In this document: piece after piece, positions 32,208 to 46,004 of the stretch | How the letters are laid out: each line of letters starts with the position of its first letter | How positions within the stretch are numbered: the first letter of the stretch is position 1 | From: Acanthamoeba castellanii str. Neff | Lineage: Eukaryota > Discosea > Longamoebia > Acanthamoebidae | Assembly: GCF_000313135.1 (NCBI RefSeq) | Contig: NW_004457586.1 | Span: forward strand, 65,756 to 129,755 | DNA: 64,000 nt | Direction of reading: 5' to 3' | The notes under the pieces: generated by a model | Seen by the model: only the letters and a program-made list of their open reading frames with translations | Databases searched by the model: none | Told to the model about the DNA's origin: nothing | Program-made: the position numbers and the translations under genes

Positions 32208-34354
32208 ATGAAGGTGGCGCGGTCCTTTCTCTTCACCTTAGCCGCGGTGCTGCTCTCCTTCTGCTTGGGCATAGGGTGCGCCCTCTATGTGCACCATAAC
32301 TGTCCTCGAATCTTCTCCTTCCTTTCCGCTTCTGTTGGATTCATCGCACATCTACCATCACAGCAACAACTTCCTGGCCCCTCGCCAATGCCCGCTTCCC
32401 AATTCTTCGAGTTTGAATTCCTTTTCGACGATGACAGCGAAGCCAAAGGAAAGAACGGGGATCTTGACTTCGATTGGAATGCTGAAGATGGCCGCTTGAG
32501 TCATCGCCTTGAGTGCGACTACACGAACAAAGATCCCGTTCGCGAGAAGCTAAGTGCCCCAGCGATCAACACCAGCACCGAGGGTGGCCAGCGCGCTCAT
32601 CTTCCGCTGCCCCAGCAGTACGACTTTGCACTCGTCGCGGATCTCGACAAGGGCAGCCGCGATCCAAAGAAGTTCGAGTGGCACTCCATCATGCAGGTAC
32701 GAGCTTGCTTCTGCTTCTTACAACAACCCTCGCTGCGCAACTCGCTGCTGAACAACAACACATGTTCTTCCACAAGTGCAGAAAGCGACGCTGAGGCGAA
32801 ACGAGCGAGGCAACTTTACCATCGAGTGGGGCGAGACCATCAAGTAAGTGACTGACGCCCATCCTTGCCTCTACACGCACGCTCGCTCGCACCACGCAGG
32901 CTCACGTTATTATCACGCACTCGCAGGCTCACCTCCACGGTGGCCAACAAGAACCGATCGATGGAGCTGAGCGAGCTCGTGCGCATGAGCCACAGCGGCT
33001 CTCTCCTGGGCATGTGCGACTCGACCGGCATCGTACGCCCTCCACACCTCGTCCCCTCGGGGCTCTCACGCTGCAGGCCCACTAACGGAGGGCTCCTTGG
33101 GCTTTGGTGTTGGGCTGCAGGTCTACGAGATATCACCAAAGAAAGGTGGCGGCGCCTTTCCTCGCCACGCCATCGCCGACGGCAATGGTACTACTACTAC
33201 TACTGCAGCACTTAATTTACCGAGGGAGCCCTGTGAGCACGAGGACCAACGTTCACCTCTGGGTCTCTGTCGTGCGTCGCGTGTCGTTGTGTGCACAGGC
33301 CGGCATCCCAAGCCATTCAAAACGGAGTGGGCCACCGAGAAAGACGGCCTGCTCTACCTGGGTTCCATCGGCAAGGAGTGGGTCGTCAACGGGGTACCCC
33401 TCTCCCTCCTGCGCGCGTCACCCAACCACGCGCGCGCTCGCCGCAGGCATCTCTGATTTTTCTGATACATGGCACCCGCGCTCTTCTTGCCCACCGCTCA
33501 GGAAGCACTGCACCACAACTGTGTGTGGGTCAAGACACTCGATCGCTGCGGCAAGATCACCAGCCATGACTGGTACACACACACACACACACACTCATGT
33601 GCTGTTGCCAGGCCTCGTGAAGCGCATTGCTCATGCCCCCCTCCTCCATGACATCACAGGACCGCAAACTACAAAGCGTTGCGAGTAGCGACAAACACCA
33701 CCTTCCCGGGCTATCTGTCACATGAAGCTGTCGCCTGGCATCCTGGTGCGGACCTCAGGCGGGCGACTCGCTCACGATCAATTCATCTAGTTTGGAGAGG
33801 GCAGCTAACTGTGTGTAACTGGGCTGGACTGGGGCGAGTGCAGAGGAGCGCAAGTGGCTGTTCCTCCCGCGCAAGGCCAGCGAGCACACGCCCTACGACG
33901 AACGCACGGACGAGTTCCTCGCCTCCAACCTCCTCCTCATCGCCGACGAAGATTTCTCGCACGTTGAAGTGCGTCGTCAACACACACCACCACCACTTCT
34001 TACCCCCACATGTGTACTGACCACCTGACCTGACGCCTTGCCTGATTCAGGTACGCCGAGTTGGGCCATTGGAATGCGATTACGGGTTCACCTCGATGAA
34101 GGTCATACCCCACACCAACGAGATCATCGCCCTCAAGGTGCGCGTTCACTTTTTTGAGCCCCCCTCTCAATCGTTGGTGTGTTCGTGTCGAGTACTGCGT
34201 TGCTCACCCGTCTACACGAAAGGTGCGGGAGGTGAACGAAGTGTCGGAGACGTGGATCACCATATTCGACCTGGAGGGCAACTTCCGCCTCGAGCCGCGA
34301 TGGAAGCTGCTCGTGGATCGGCGCATCAAATACGAGGGCCTGGCCTTCCTCTGA
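32208..34354 (+). CDS. CANT1: Soluble calcium-activated nucleotidase / apyrase (CANT1 family)
   Basis: ATG 32208 starts MKVARSFLFTLAAVLLSFCL, a signal anchor. About nine exons follow: YDFALVADLDKGSRDPKKFE, GNFTIEWGETIK, RSMELSELVRMSHSGSLLGM, KPFKTEWATEKDGLLYLGSI, GKEWVVNG, YKALRVATNTTFPGYLSHEA, KWLFLPRKASEHTPYDERTD, GFTSMKVIPHTNEIIALK and a C-terminal IKYEGLAFL. Each matches the corresponding blade of the CANT1 five-bladed propeller, including VADLD, MELS, GKEW, GYL.HE and FLPR.AS. The enzyme hydrolyses UDP/GDP and other nucleoside diphosphates in the secretory pathway with calcium. It converges on the S28 peptidase gene with 106 bases between. Confidence 0.92.
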
Positions 34355-34460
34355 GAGGAGCAATGCCGCCCGCTCCCCTCATGCTCTCTCTGTTCTCTTA
34401 TCGCACTGGTACGAGTCATGGCCAATGCACCCATATTTATTCACCACGCTTGGTGCCAGC

Positions 34461-37103
34461 TCAGGGCTGGACGAGCGAGGCGATGAAGTTGGCGACCACC
34501 ACGCGGGCGTGCTGGAGAGAAACAGGGTCCTGGCTCGTCGGCTGAGTCATCGGCGCGCAGTGACCTGCATTTGGGGGAGAGGGGCACACGCACGGGTCAG
34601 ACACATGAATGTTGGTTCGTGGTGGCGGTGGCGGTGGCGCACCTGCGGCGTAGGTGACGGCACGCACGCCAGCGGGGGCGGGGAGGTCCTTGGTGATCGA
34701 CAGGGTGTGCCAGGGGTCGGCATCGCCGTTGGTGAAGAGGATGTTGCTACCGCGCAGGTCGTAGCCTCTGTGCTCACCAGCACCGCCACATGCGACGAGT
34801 GGGAAGTCAGAAAACAACACACGACACACTCGACACGCACGCACGCACGCACACAGCCCGTGCAATGCAAGGTGAAATGCGTGCGACTTACCCGTAGTAC
34901 GCGTTGGTGCCTTCGGTGTTGGGGGTCATGCCGCTCACGCCAAAGACGTTCTCTGTTGGGGCAGACCACCCGAAGGCGAAGAGGTGAGCTGGGGTACATG
35001 AACGAAAGGCGAGGGTGAGCGGCGAGTGGACCGTACGGCACCACTTGACCTGGTGCTCCAGGTCCATGAGGGGGAAGACGCTGGTGCCCGGGTAGGTGGG
35101 CATGAAGAAACCGAACTCGGTGCACTGCTGGAAGAGCCACGACCTGTCCGAGCTGGTGGGCTGGCGGAGGGGCTTGAGGTACGAGGTCTCCTCGTTGAAG
35201 TCATTGCACTGCGTACGCGCATCAATTAGGGGTGAGAAGGGGGGGGGGCACACGAGGGGCTGGCTGGAGCGGGAGGGAGCATGTACCGCGTTGGGCGCCT
35301 TGGGGCCGTTCGCCTGGTTGACAACCTGAGCCCAGTTGGCCAGCAGATCACCGGACTGCATCATCGTGTTGCAGGTCTGGTGCCGAGCCCACACAAAGAA
35401 GAAGGAGAGAAACGCCGTGTCAGGCACGCCGATGGTGGTCGAAAGGTACACCACACACTACACACAACACACACCGTGTTGAGGGGCCATGCGGGAGGGT
35501 TCTGGAACTGGTCGGAGCCGCCGATGGCTTCGGTGAGGGTGAGCAGGAAGTAGTAGTGCTCTTGCGGGCTCGCTGAGATCTCCTGGCAGGCATCGAACGT
35601 TTTCTAAACAATATACTTTTGTGGTTAGCACGCGTCGTGCGGCGTGTGCGTGTCCGTGCCACTCGCAGGTGCCGTACGGTGAGTTCCTTTCGGCCGTCGG
35701 CGGTGGAGAGCTTGGCCATGAGCATGGCGGTCGCGCGCTTGACGGTCTCCACGCACTGCGGAGCTTAAAAAAGACAACAAACGGTACCATGTCAGTCGAG
35801 GGGGGGGGACACGGAAAAGGACGAAGAAGAATGAAAAGAACGAAGAAGTACAGGCAGCGGTGGAGAAGACGCCGTAGTACTGGGTGAAGTTGAGCGAGGC
35901 GTAAACGGGGCCGCTCGGCGCCACACTGCCCACCACCAGATTGGGGTACTTGGCCCTGCGCATAGGAAACACCACCACACGTGTTGATTCAATTGATTCA
36001 ATTGGACACTCGTGAGTGTGTTGAACGGTGCAACGCACCTGAACCAAGCCGAGAGGGCACCCGAGTACGAGCAGCCCCACACGACCCACGGACCGGGCTG
36101 CAAGCGCGAGTGCATCCCCACCACCAACGTATGCGAACGTGAGTGTGGGCAGAGATAAAAGGAGTGCCAGGGAATGTGCATACGTTGGTCAGGGTCTTGT
36201 TGAACGAAACGAGGAAGTTGGCCGCATCAGCCAGCCTGCGTGGTGTCAAGTGTTGATGCGTTGTGTGTCGTGTGCAGCGCAGCACGTTTCAGTATACAAC
36301 TCAACGCGTTCCTTGTTGTGAGTGCGTGGCATTGGTGAGGGCGTAAACGTACGCCTGCCTGGAGGAGAGCAGGGCGAGGCTGGCGGTCGAGTAGTCATGA
36401 GCCGGCATGCTCACGCCATAGAACCGGTGCTCCAACGCAATGTAGAGGGCACCTAGAGCAGTGGCCACCCACACCCACGTTCAGCCCACTGACCACCACT
36501 GACCACGACCCGCGTTTTGCCAGCAGAGGGACGGGTGTGCGTACCGAACTGCTTCGTGAGGGAGCGCGGCAGGACTGTCTGGAAGTCGAAGAACTCAACC
36601 GGGGCCTCACCGCCCAGGAACACTGCGTGCAGCACGTGACGTGTGCGGTGTGCGTGAGCACTCACGCGATGGAGCGGGATTATTAGTCGACACAGTCTGC
36701 GAGGTTGGACGTGTACAGAAGATGGGACCGCCGGGCACGTAATTGTCGTCGGTGACGATGTACTTCTGCTGGTAGGTCTTGCCGTTCAGCGGGTCGAAGT
36801 GGTCCACTTTCTGCAGCACGATGAAGAGAATTATTTCATTAATTCAGAAGAGATTATTTCGTTGTACAAAATGAAGAAGAGAGGGAGGAGCACCTGGGTG
36901 AACTGGTAGACCTTCTGGGAGAGGCCCTTGAGCTCCGTCGGTGCGGAGCCGGCGTGGCGATGGACCGTGGTGGTGCGGTGCACGATCGGGCGCCGCTGCT
37001 GGTACCCCATATCCCCAGCCGGCGAAAAGGCGGCCTCGGCCACCAGCAGTATCATGCAAGCAGCCACAAGCACAGTGACCTGCCACCTCATCTCCATCTT
37101 CAT
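34461..37103 (-). CDS. Serine carboxypeptidase S28 (PCP/thymus-specific protease type)
   Basis: The signal peptide is MKMEMRWQVTVLVAACMILL. Exons give KVDHFDPLNGKTYQQKY, PVEFFDFQTVLPRSLTKQFG, ALYIALEHRFYGVSMPAHDY, VVWGCSYSGALSAWFR (nucleophile GCSYSG), AKYPNLVVGSVAPSGPVYA, the Cys-rich insert TCNTMMQSGDLLANWAQVVN, ILFTNGDADPWHTLSI (Asp) and AGHCAPM (His). This is the complete Ser-Asp-His order of family S28, which removes C- or N-terminal peptides next to proline in lysosomes or outside the cell. At least 11 short exons are present. Intron C-runs appear at 35239-35248 and 35800-35808 (as G on the plus strand). It probably serves digestion in phagosomes. Confidence 0.92.
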
Positions 37104-37246
37104 CTTCACAAGCGATCCGTCGGGCGAGGGCGAAAGTTTGGGTTGTCTTCGCTTTCGTTGTTTTTTCAGGCACCACAAGAAAAAGCGAAGGAAAATGAGT
37201 CGGCGAGACAGGCCAGCTGTACAGGCCTGAGAGCGCAAATTGAGGC

Positions 37247-39232
37247 TTAGCGATCGAAGCGCTCGAGCTCCTGCTCGACGAGGTGTCTGATCTTTCGCTT
37301 CCGCCGGGGAGTGAGACAGAGCGACTTCTTGGCCAGCCCGTTGTTGCGCTCCTCGACGATGTACTGCTCGCTCACCTTTGCACGTGAAGGGAAAGGGGAA
37401 AGGCGATGGTGAGAAGCGCGATCGTGATGAATGCGCGCAGCAAGCAGCAATTAGTGTACCTTCTTGGCGATATCTCGAAAATCGTCAGAGGAGAGGACGT
37501 TCTTCTTGAAAAATGGCATCAGCTCAGCGCGCACTGCAGATAGAGCTTGAAACTGGTGTTGGGTGAGGAGAGAAGGAACCGGGAGGGATGGAGACGAAGA
37601 CGGAGATGAAGAGAGAGAAGAGATCGCAGTAGATGTCGAGGTGGCCGATGATGTGGAGTGGAGAGAAGACGTCGACGTAGCGGTAGTAGTGCCATAGACT
37701 CGAAACGAAGTGGATCGAGATGACGGCGTGTGTGGAATGGCGAACGAAGAAGGCGAAGAGGAAAACGGAGGAGACGGCGACGGCTGCGACACAAGACCGT
37801 AGGCCTGCTGCGAGCTGGATGCCTGCGTGGAGGACTGTGATGGCGACGGCGATGATACGAGAGAGAAGAACAGCGAATGGACCTGATTGGGTCGGTTCTC
37901 CTTGTCATCGCTTCGCGCGCTCTTCCTTCGCTGCGGTCCGCGTTGGCTCGCGCTCGACGCGGCGCTCTTCTTGGTCCGTCGTACGGCAGCCGTGGGCGTG
38001 GATTGGGACGACGGTGCCAGCCCGAGCGAACGCGTGAGCGGGAAGCACGACGAGAGGCTCGCGGTCGTGGGGTCTGACGATGCCACGGGTGAAAGCTGGA
38101 TGGGCGAGCGCGCAGGCGTGCACTGGGAATCGCCGGCGTTGGCAGACTCCTGTTGTTGAGGCGAAGCAAAGTAGTCCGTGATGGTTGCGTTGGCCGCCGA
38201 ACGCTCGGCGCGGGCCTTTTCAGTGGCGTTCACCACCCACAGCTGCGTGGGCGTATATTGCTCGCTGCTGCCACTGCTGAGGCTGCCGCCCGACGAAGAT
38301 GGAGAGGGCTGGTGCTCGTTGTTGCTCTCGCTTTCCTCTTCATCATCACCATCGCCGATGAGTACGACCTCATTGTTGCTGTTGCTGTTGCTTGTCTCTT
38401 GTGTGAATCGTTGCTGTAGTATGCGACGATTCTGTTGGCGCGCTTCGAGGACTTCCGCGATCGTGCTCTGGCGCGTCATGCGAGGTCGCTTACGCTCTCT
38501 CCCCTCGCCGCCTCGGTGGAGCACGGCTGCAGCCTCCGCCTCCTCCTGTGACATCCGCTTGGTTTCCGCTTCTCGCTTCTTCCTCGCTCTTGTGTTGCGC
38601 AGCCGTCGGCCGTCCTGAGAGAAGACCGCCATCCCCGTGTCGTCGTGGTCGGCCACCGGGAGACCACCCTGCCGACGGTCCCATCGCTCCTGCTCGCTCT
38701 GAAGCCAGTGCAGCTCATCACCATCGTCCGCACCCTCCGCCTGCTCTCGTTCAATCTCGGCGTCGGACCGGTCGTCAATGAACGAATTGTTAGCCGCTTC
38801 TTCATCGTCGCCATAGGCCGCCTGTAGCTCCTACTCGTGCAGTGCGGACACCACAGACGCAATGAGCAAATAGAACGCGCTGCGGGCAACTCATTGATTA
38901 CGTACGTGCACATCGTATTCGTGTTGCTGCTCCCTCTCCTGCACCCTCACCACTCGCTGTACGCTGCCCTGCACCATTGAAAATCTTGATTAAGTTAATT
39001 GACAATAAATCGTGACATGATGGAAGGGTGGCAGTACCTGGGATTGGGTGACGCGAGTGAACTTTTGTTTGCAGAGGGGGCACGAGTTGGCGACATTGCT
39101 CCACTCCAGAATGCAGGAGTAGCAAAAGATGTGGGAGCAACCATTCAGCTCTCCTGTGCCCTGCGGTCCTTGGTTGCCCGCCTTGTCCAGGCATATGGCG
39201 CACACAGAGGCCTCCTCCACCTCCCCCTCCAT
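37247..39232 (-). CDS. RING-finger protein, PHRF1-like
   Basis: MEGEVEEASVCAICLDKAGN opens a C3HC4 RING (CAICL..CSHIFCYSCILEW..CPLCKQKF) encoded by exon 1. An AT-rich intron follows, then a long disordered acidic, Ser- and Arg-rich region (about residues 90-520) with nuclear-type basic patches (RERKRPRMTRQST). The C-terminus has LTQHQFQALSAVRAELMPFF, FRDIAKK and KRKIRHLVEQELERFDR, resembling the C-terminal helical region of PHRF1, which binds the RNA polymerase II tail. Unlike PHRF1 I see no PHD finger. It is a likely nuclear E3 ligase; function inferred. Confidence 0.75.
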
Positions 39233-39435
39233 CAATCAAACTCAACCAGTGCTCGGGGTGATTGCGGCACAAAGAGCTCACATCTCTCCCTTCTGCCTTC
39301 CCGCCCACCACAACGGCTTTGAGTTCCAGGAATATATTTTTCCATTTTACATAAAATAAAGAGAAGAGGCCCTTGTCTTTTCGAAGCTTTGGTGCGCGTT
39401 GGCACGTGTGTGTATGTACAAAGGTGGACGCAAGT

Positions 39436-41284
<1,849 letters not shown>

Positions 41285-41451
41285 GTTTGCGAGCAATAGA
41301 CTTGTAAAAATCACCACGCGAGCACACAAGATGGACGTTGGATGATGCAATCCGCGAGCCCCAGGGCACGTCAAAATAATTATGGGACAAAGTGCAGAAA
41401 AGTTTTGGCGCCAAGAGGAAAAAAAGGAGCAACACGCGTGACCGCCCCTCC

Positions 41452-43145
41452 TCAAAGGAAGAAACGCCTCCTGCTCGTCTCGTTCTCTTTCTGCACGACG
41501 AAAAAGAGAGCCGAAGAGAAGAGAGACGGAACGAAGTGACCGTTCAGTTCGAGCTTGATTGAAGATGGCGATTGAGAAAGGGCACGGACCTTGTACACCC
41601 ATTCGTACTCTCCGTGTTCGCTATCGAATGTTCCGTGCTGGATGCTGCGCAGCTTGAGCGTGAACCTGGGTCCGATCTCTTGCAGCCGTGCCTTCTTTTC
41701 GTTCTCGTAGATGTATCTGCATCATGGAAAGAGAGTCACGATGTTAGAGCCGCTAATCGCATGCGAGAAGAAGAAGATGGAAGATGCACGTACCTGTGAT
41801 GCCTGAAGAAGATGAAGTCGCGCTGATTGTGGAAGGTGACGACTCGTCGGCCCTTGAAGTCTGGCTTCAGAGGGAAGATGGACGCAAACATACGACCCAC
41901 AGTGTGACCCAGCCCTGAACACGCGAGGTAGTATTAGAATCAAGTAGCAGCAATGAAAAGAGATGGGGAAGGAAGGTGATGGTACGAGTGTTGAAGTTGT
42001 TCAAAATGAGCTCCGGAAGATGCTCCGAGGGTGTGGCGTGGTTCCTGATCTTCTTCATCAGCTTCACGGAAGTGATCTTGAAGTGGAACGTCGGTCCTTC
42101 GGGCAAGTTGATCAGCAGCGCGCCGTCTAGCCAGGGTTAAGGAAACAAATGCAAAAGAGAGAGGGAGTGGCTGCAAGTGACGAAAAGAGGAGAGTGTAGG
42201 GAAGGGGAGGAAGAGTTGAAAAGGATACTAACTCCTCGGAGTCCGCCGCCTCTGTCCTCGTTGATGACGATGAGGGCTGTGTATTCTCGCTCCTTGGCCC
42301 AGGTCACGATCTTCTTGAGCTCGAAGGTGCCGCGCTTGCGGAACGATGAGTTGGGGATCACCTTGAGCAAGTCCTCGATGAAGGTGAACGAGGTCTACGC
42401 AGAATAGCAAAATCAGAACATCACCACAGCTGTACCACCAGTTCTTTTCCTGACCCTAAGCAAGGACTATACCTTTGTGGGCTTCTGTGAAGTGGTGAAA
42501 AGGATCTTGGGCGTCTTTTCGCCCCTGAAGAACGCAGAGAACTCGTCAACGGCTTCGTCCTCGATGACTTCCTGCAGTGCCCGACCGACAAACAGTGAGC
42601 AGCAAGAGCGTAAGAGGAGCGTCAAGCACCAGACAGGGTGGGACTATACCGCATCGTCGGGCTTGACGATGGTCTCATCGAACTCTCTGGTGTTTTCGAT
42701 CGTGCGCGGTTCGAGTTTGGGCGGTGCCTGAGGTGGAGATGAGGCAAATTAAAATCGCTACAGAGAAACCACAGATGTATGGTGATGATTTTACCTTGTC
42801 TCCCAGCTTCGCCCTCTCCTTTTGCCTCTTGTTTCGTTCTTGAGATTTCAATCTCTTCTTTTCGGCCTTGATCTTTTGGTAAACTTCGCTTCGCTTCATC
42901 TTGTTGGGGATCGCCGATGGCATGACCTTGAATCCCTCCGGCAGATTTCCGTACACATACCTGGGGCGCTCCGGCGGAGCGTCCTTGTCAGCAGCCTTGC
43001 CTCCATTGTCATCCTTCTTTGCTCTCTTCTCGGCCTTACGGGGCGATGCACCCGTGCTCTTCTTGCCTCCGGCCTTCTTCTTGCCTTCTGCAACCGAATC
43101 ATCGGCCTTCCTCTTATTGACGATTTTCTTCTCGGGCTTCTCCAT
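41452..43145 (-). CDS. RPF1: Ribosome production factor 1 (Brix domain)
   Basis: Exon 1 is Lys-rich ([16 protein letters not shown], and later [20 protein letters not shown]). Brix-domain exons follow: [103 protein letters not shown] and [20 protein letters not shown]. The last exon ([12 protein letters not shown], stop TGA 41452-41454) matches the conserved SRRxFHL end of RPF1. It is a nucleolar factor for 60S assembly and 27S pre-rRNA processing. Exons are small, with GT-AG introns throughout. Confidence 0.95.
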
Positions 43146-43479
43146 TTGCTGTGCCTCTCTTGTTGTTATCTATCAACTACCGAGCCTGCACCCTCGATTG
43201 CCTTCTCCGATCTTTCCCGATCCGAGATTTTGAAGCTGCAGCCAGAAGAAATTCATTGTGCACGAAGGAAAATAAGCAATTATTCAGCATCGCGGTGGAG
43301 AGTCGGAAGAAAATCAACGGAGGGTCAAATGACAAAAATCCCGCATTGGTTGATTATCCGAAACCACTGCGACGGCTCAATGAAGATTCCCGCTGGAGTC
43401 TGCCAGTTCTCCCCACTACAAGTCGCAGCGACGGCCAAAACATCCACTCCACTCAGCAAGACACTAGCCACTCGCCCCC
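43146..43479. promoter_or_regulatory. Bidirectional promoter region, RPF1 / DA1-like
   Basis: 334 bases lie between divergent start codons at 43145 (-) and 43480 (+). The middle is AT-richer (aaataagcaattattcagc) than the flanking coding DNA. There is no open frame of interest and no defined element that I can name. Confidence 0.5.
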
Positions 43480-45252
43480 ATGAGTAGAAACATGAGCAAA
43501 AACACATTACGCCAAGCCACCCGAGCAACCCTGCCAGGACTGACCACCAGCAGAGCTCTCGTCCCTGCAGCCTCTCACCAAACCCCGACGCTGTCCTCCA
43601 CATCGGGGGCTCGACGAGGCCATGCCAACCTGAAGCCGGGCTGCTCGACGTGCCTCTATCGGCACGAGTGCTTCCCTGCCCACTTTGCGCTCCCACCTAT
43701 GCACTCCGCGCCCGCCGAAGCCGAGCTCGTCAGGGGTCTCTGGGCAAACCCCCGCGTCCGCCGCCTCCTCCCCGCCGCCCTCCTCGCCCTGTCCGCCGCG
43801 GGCACCGGCCTCTTCGTGTGGAGCGAACACGAGCGACTGGCCGCCCTGGCCCAGCGCTACTCGTCGTTGCTCTCCCAATTGGACACTGCGACCACCACGA
43901 CCTCAACCACGACGACTGAGCACGACCGCCAGCGGGTGTGGGACCATCTCTCCACCCGACCCGAGATCCTCAACACGTTCCTGTTCTGTTCGTGCGGCTG
44001 CGGCGAGAAGGTGGACTTCCACCAGGGCCAGTTCGAGATGAAGTCCGGGCGCGTCTTCAACTGCGCCCACTTCCGCTGCGACGGCTGCGGCAAGCAGCTC
44101 CAGGGCACCACCGCTACCAGCACCACCACTACTCAGGCCGATCACCACGGCCACGAAGAAGACGGCTGGGTGTTCAACAAGGAGGGCAAGCTCTACTGCG
44201 TGTACGACTTCATGGATCGGTTCTGCCACACGTGCGCCGGCTGCGGGCACGAGCTGGGCGACCAGCTTGCGGTGGACCCGCGCCTGGGTGCCGCCTTCTG
44301 CGTCGACTGCTTCCGGCAACACTCGTCGGCCGACGTTGGCCAGGGCGTCGAGCACCACTTCAAGGTGCTCGAGCCGGTCGAGTCACAATCGCAGGGCGAC
44401 AGGCTAATGAAGGAGGTCAAGCAATGGCTCAGCCAGGGTGCCTCTCCTCCTTCTTCTCTCTGTCACGTTTAGATCGTGAGCTGACGCTTCTTCTCTTCTG
44501 TGTTCAGAGATGGGACTCGAGTTCGCGGGCGCAGACGGCGACATTCCGCTCTCGCTGTACCGGCCGGAGAAGATCGATCAACTCAAGGGCATGGGCAAGC
44601 AGCACATGAAGGCCGGGCACGACGAAAAGATGGGCAGCACGCTCGGACTCACAGTCAAAGAAGCCTCGCGGCCCTCCCTCTTCGCCAAGAAGGTATGTCA
44701 CCACCGTCATCATCCTCCCCTGGCCCAAAACGATTGCGACGATACTGACCTTCGCTTTTTGATGCTTCCGCAGACCTACACACCCAAGGAAGTCATCCTG
44801 GTGAAGGGGCTAAGCGAAGATCACGCCGGAGCAGTTCTCGCCCACGAAATGATGCACTGCTGGATCGGTAAGTCCAATCTGCCTACACTTTTCCTTCAGT
44901 TGAGGCACACCTTTCTGATGGAGTTCTTCTTCTTCTCGTCCTGTGTACAGCCTTGTACCTCTCGCAGACTTCGGAGCTTCCAGAGGAAGTGGAAGAGGGC
45001 CTGTGTGAGCTGATGAGCTACTTCTGGCTCGTGCAGAAGCGAAACCAAACCACTACTACACAAGCGGCGGAGAAGCGGGAGGAGGTGGAGTACCTCCTCG
45101 GGCGTATGGAGCGGAACTGGGACAACGCCCAGGGCCGAGGCTTCCACCGCGCGCTGACTTCGCTCCAAGCTCAAGAGGACGGCAACCTGCAGCTTCTTTT
45201 GGCCCACGCCCGACAGCACTCGGCCTTCCCCGCCCCACTCCCCGCACTCTGA
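43480..45252 (+). CDS. DA1-type zinc metallopeptidase with LIM-like domain
   Basis: It begins MSRNMSKNTLRQATRATLPG, with a hydrophobic segment (LLPAALLALSAAGTGLFVW, about residues 96-114) that may anchor it in a membrane. LIM-type Cys/His pairs follow: FCSCGCGEKVDF, FNCAHFRCDGCGKQLQ, FCHTCAGCGHELGD and AFCVDCFRQH. Downstream exons contain the peptidase motif LAHEMMHCWI (HExxH) and the third-ligand region LPEEVEEGLCELMSYFWL, both characteristic of plant DA1/DAR proteins, ubiquitin-activated peptidases that limit organ growth. I see no ubiquitin-interacting motif. Two Thr-rich tracts interrupt the domains. The stop is TGA at 45250-45252. Confidence 0.82.
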
Positions 45253-46004
45253 ATCTCCCTCACTTTCTCTCTCTTCTATCTCTCTTACACCATCTATCAC
45301 TGTTCAGTGCCTGTAGTCAAGCGCTGGCGTGTATATAGCAAATACCAAAGTAATGTAGCTAGACATCGACCCAAGATGTTCGGGTTCAATGGTAGCAACG
45401 GTTCTCGGTGGTGTTGTGGTTTCGATTGCTGCGAGGCATTCGTGGGGCACACCCAGCGCGTTGTCGGCTCGCCTGGCAGTACACCATGTTGGTCGAGGCT
45501 AGTGCCTGCGAAGTGATCAGCGGAAAGAGGAGCGAATGTGGAATACGACGAATGTGCGGGCACAACCTGAAGATGGAGGAAAAGAGGCGCTAGGCCCTGA
45601 TCCGACGACTAACCACAGAGAGCGAACACTAGCGTCGCCGTCATGCTGAATCTCATACACCCTTCCACGCGGAGCAGAGGGCTGGGGGATTGCTTGCGCT
45701 GATGCCTACCAGCCCCGAGCGCCACCACACAAAGCTGAAACTCCGGATAAAACAAAGCACAGGAAATGGCTTTTCATTCAATTTTTCCCTTGGCCCTGGA
45801 AGAACCTTCTGAAACACATTTTTGGTACACCTTCCTTTTTCGATCCCCAGTTGTTGTTGATTGGCCGAGAGTGTGCCTGGCGGGGCCTTTTGAGCGAGTC
45901 CGTTAGAGCATTTCAGTCTTTACCCAACCGCAAGAACAAGAGCAACAAATAGTAGTCGAAGCACTAGTAGAAGAACGACCCCACTCCAGTTCTCCTCGAA
46001 CAAG
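45253..46004. other. Intergenic, no gene recognised
   Basis: 750 bases between two plus-strand genes. Short frames (for example 45307-45516, Cys/Gly-rich) show no conservation-like features and overlap the expected 3' UTR. The right part (45750-46004) is AT-richer and presumably contains the promoter of the lipase gene. No tRNA or other structured RNA seen. Confidence 0.5.

Noticed and set aside
38153..38618. Plus-strand frames opposite the RING gene
   Set aside because: Antisense of a Ser/Gln-rich disordered region; no start context or domain.
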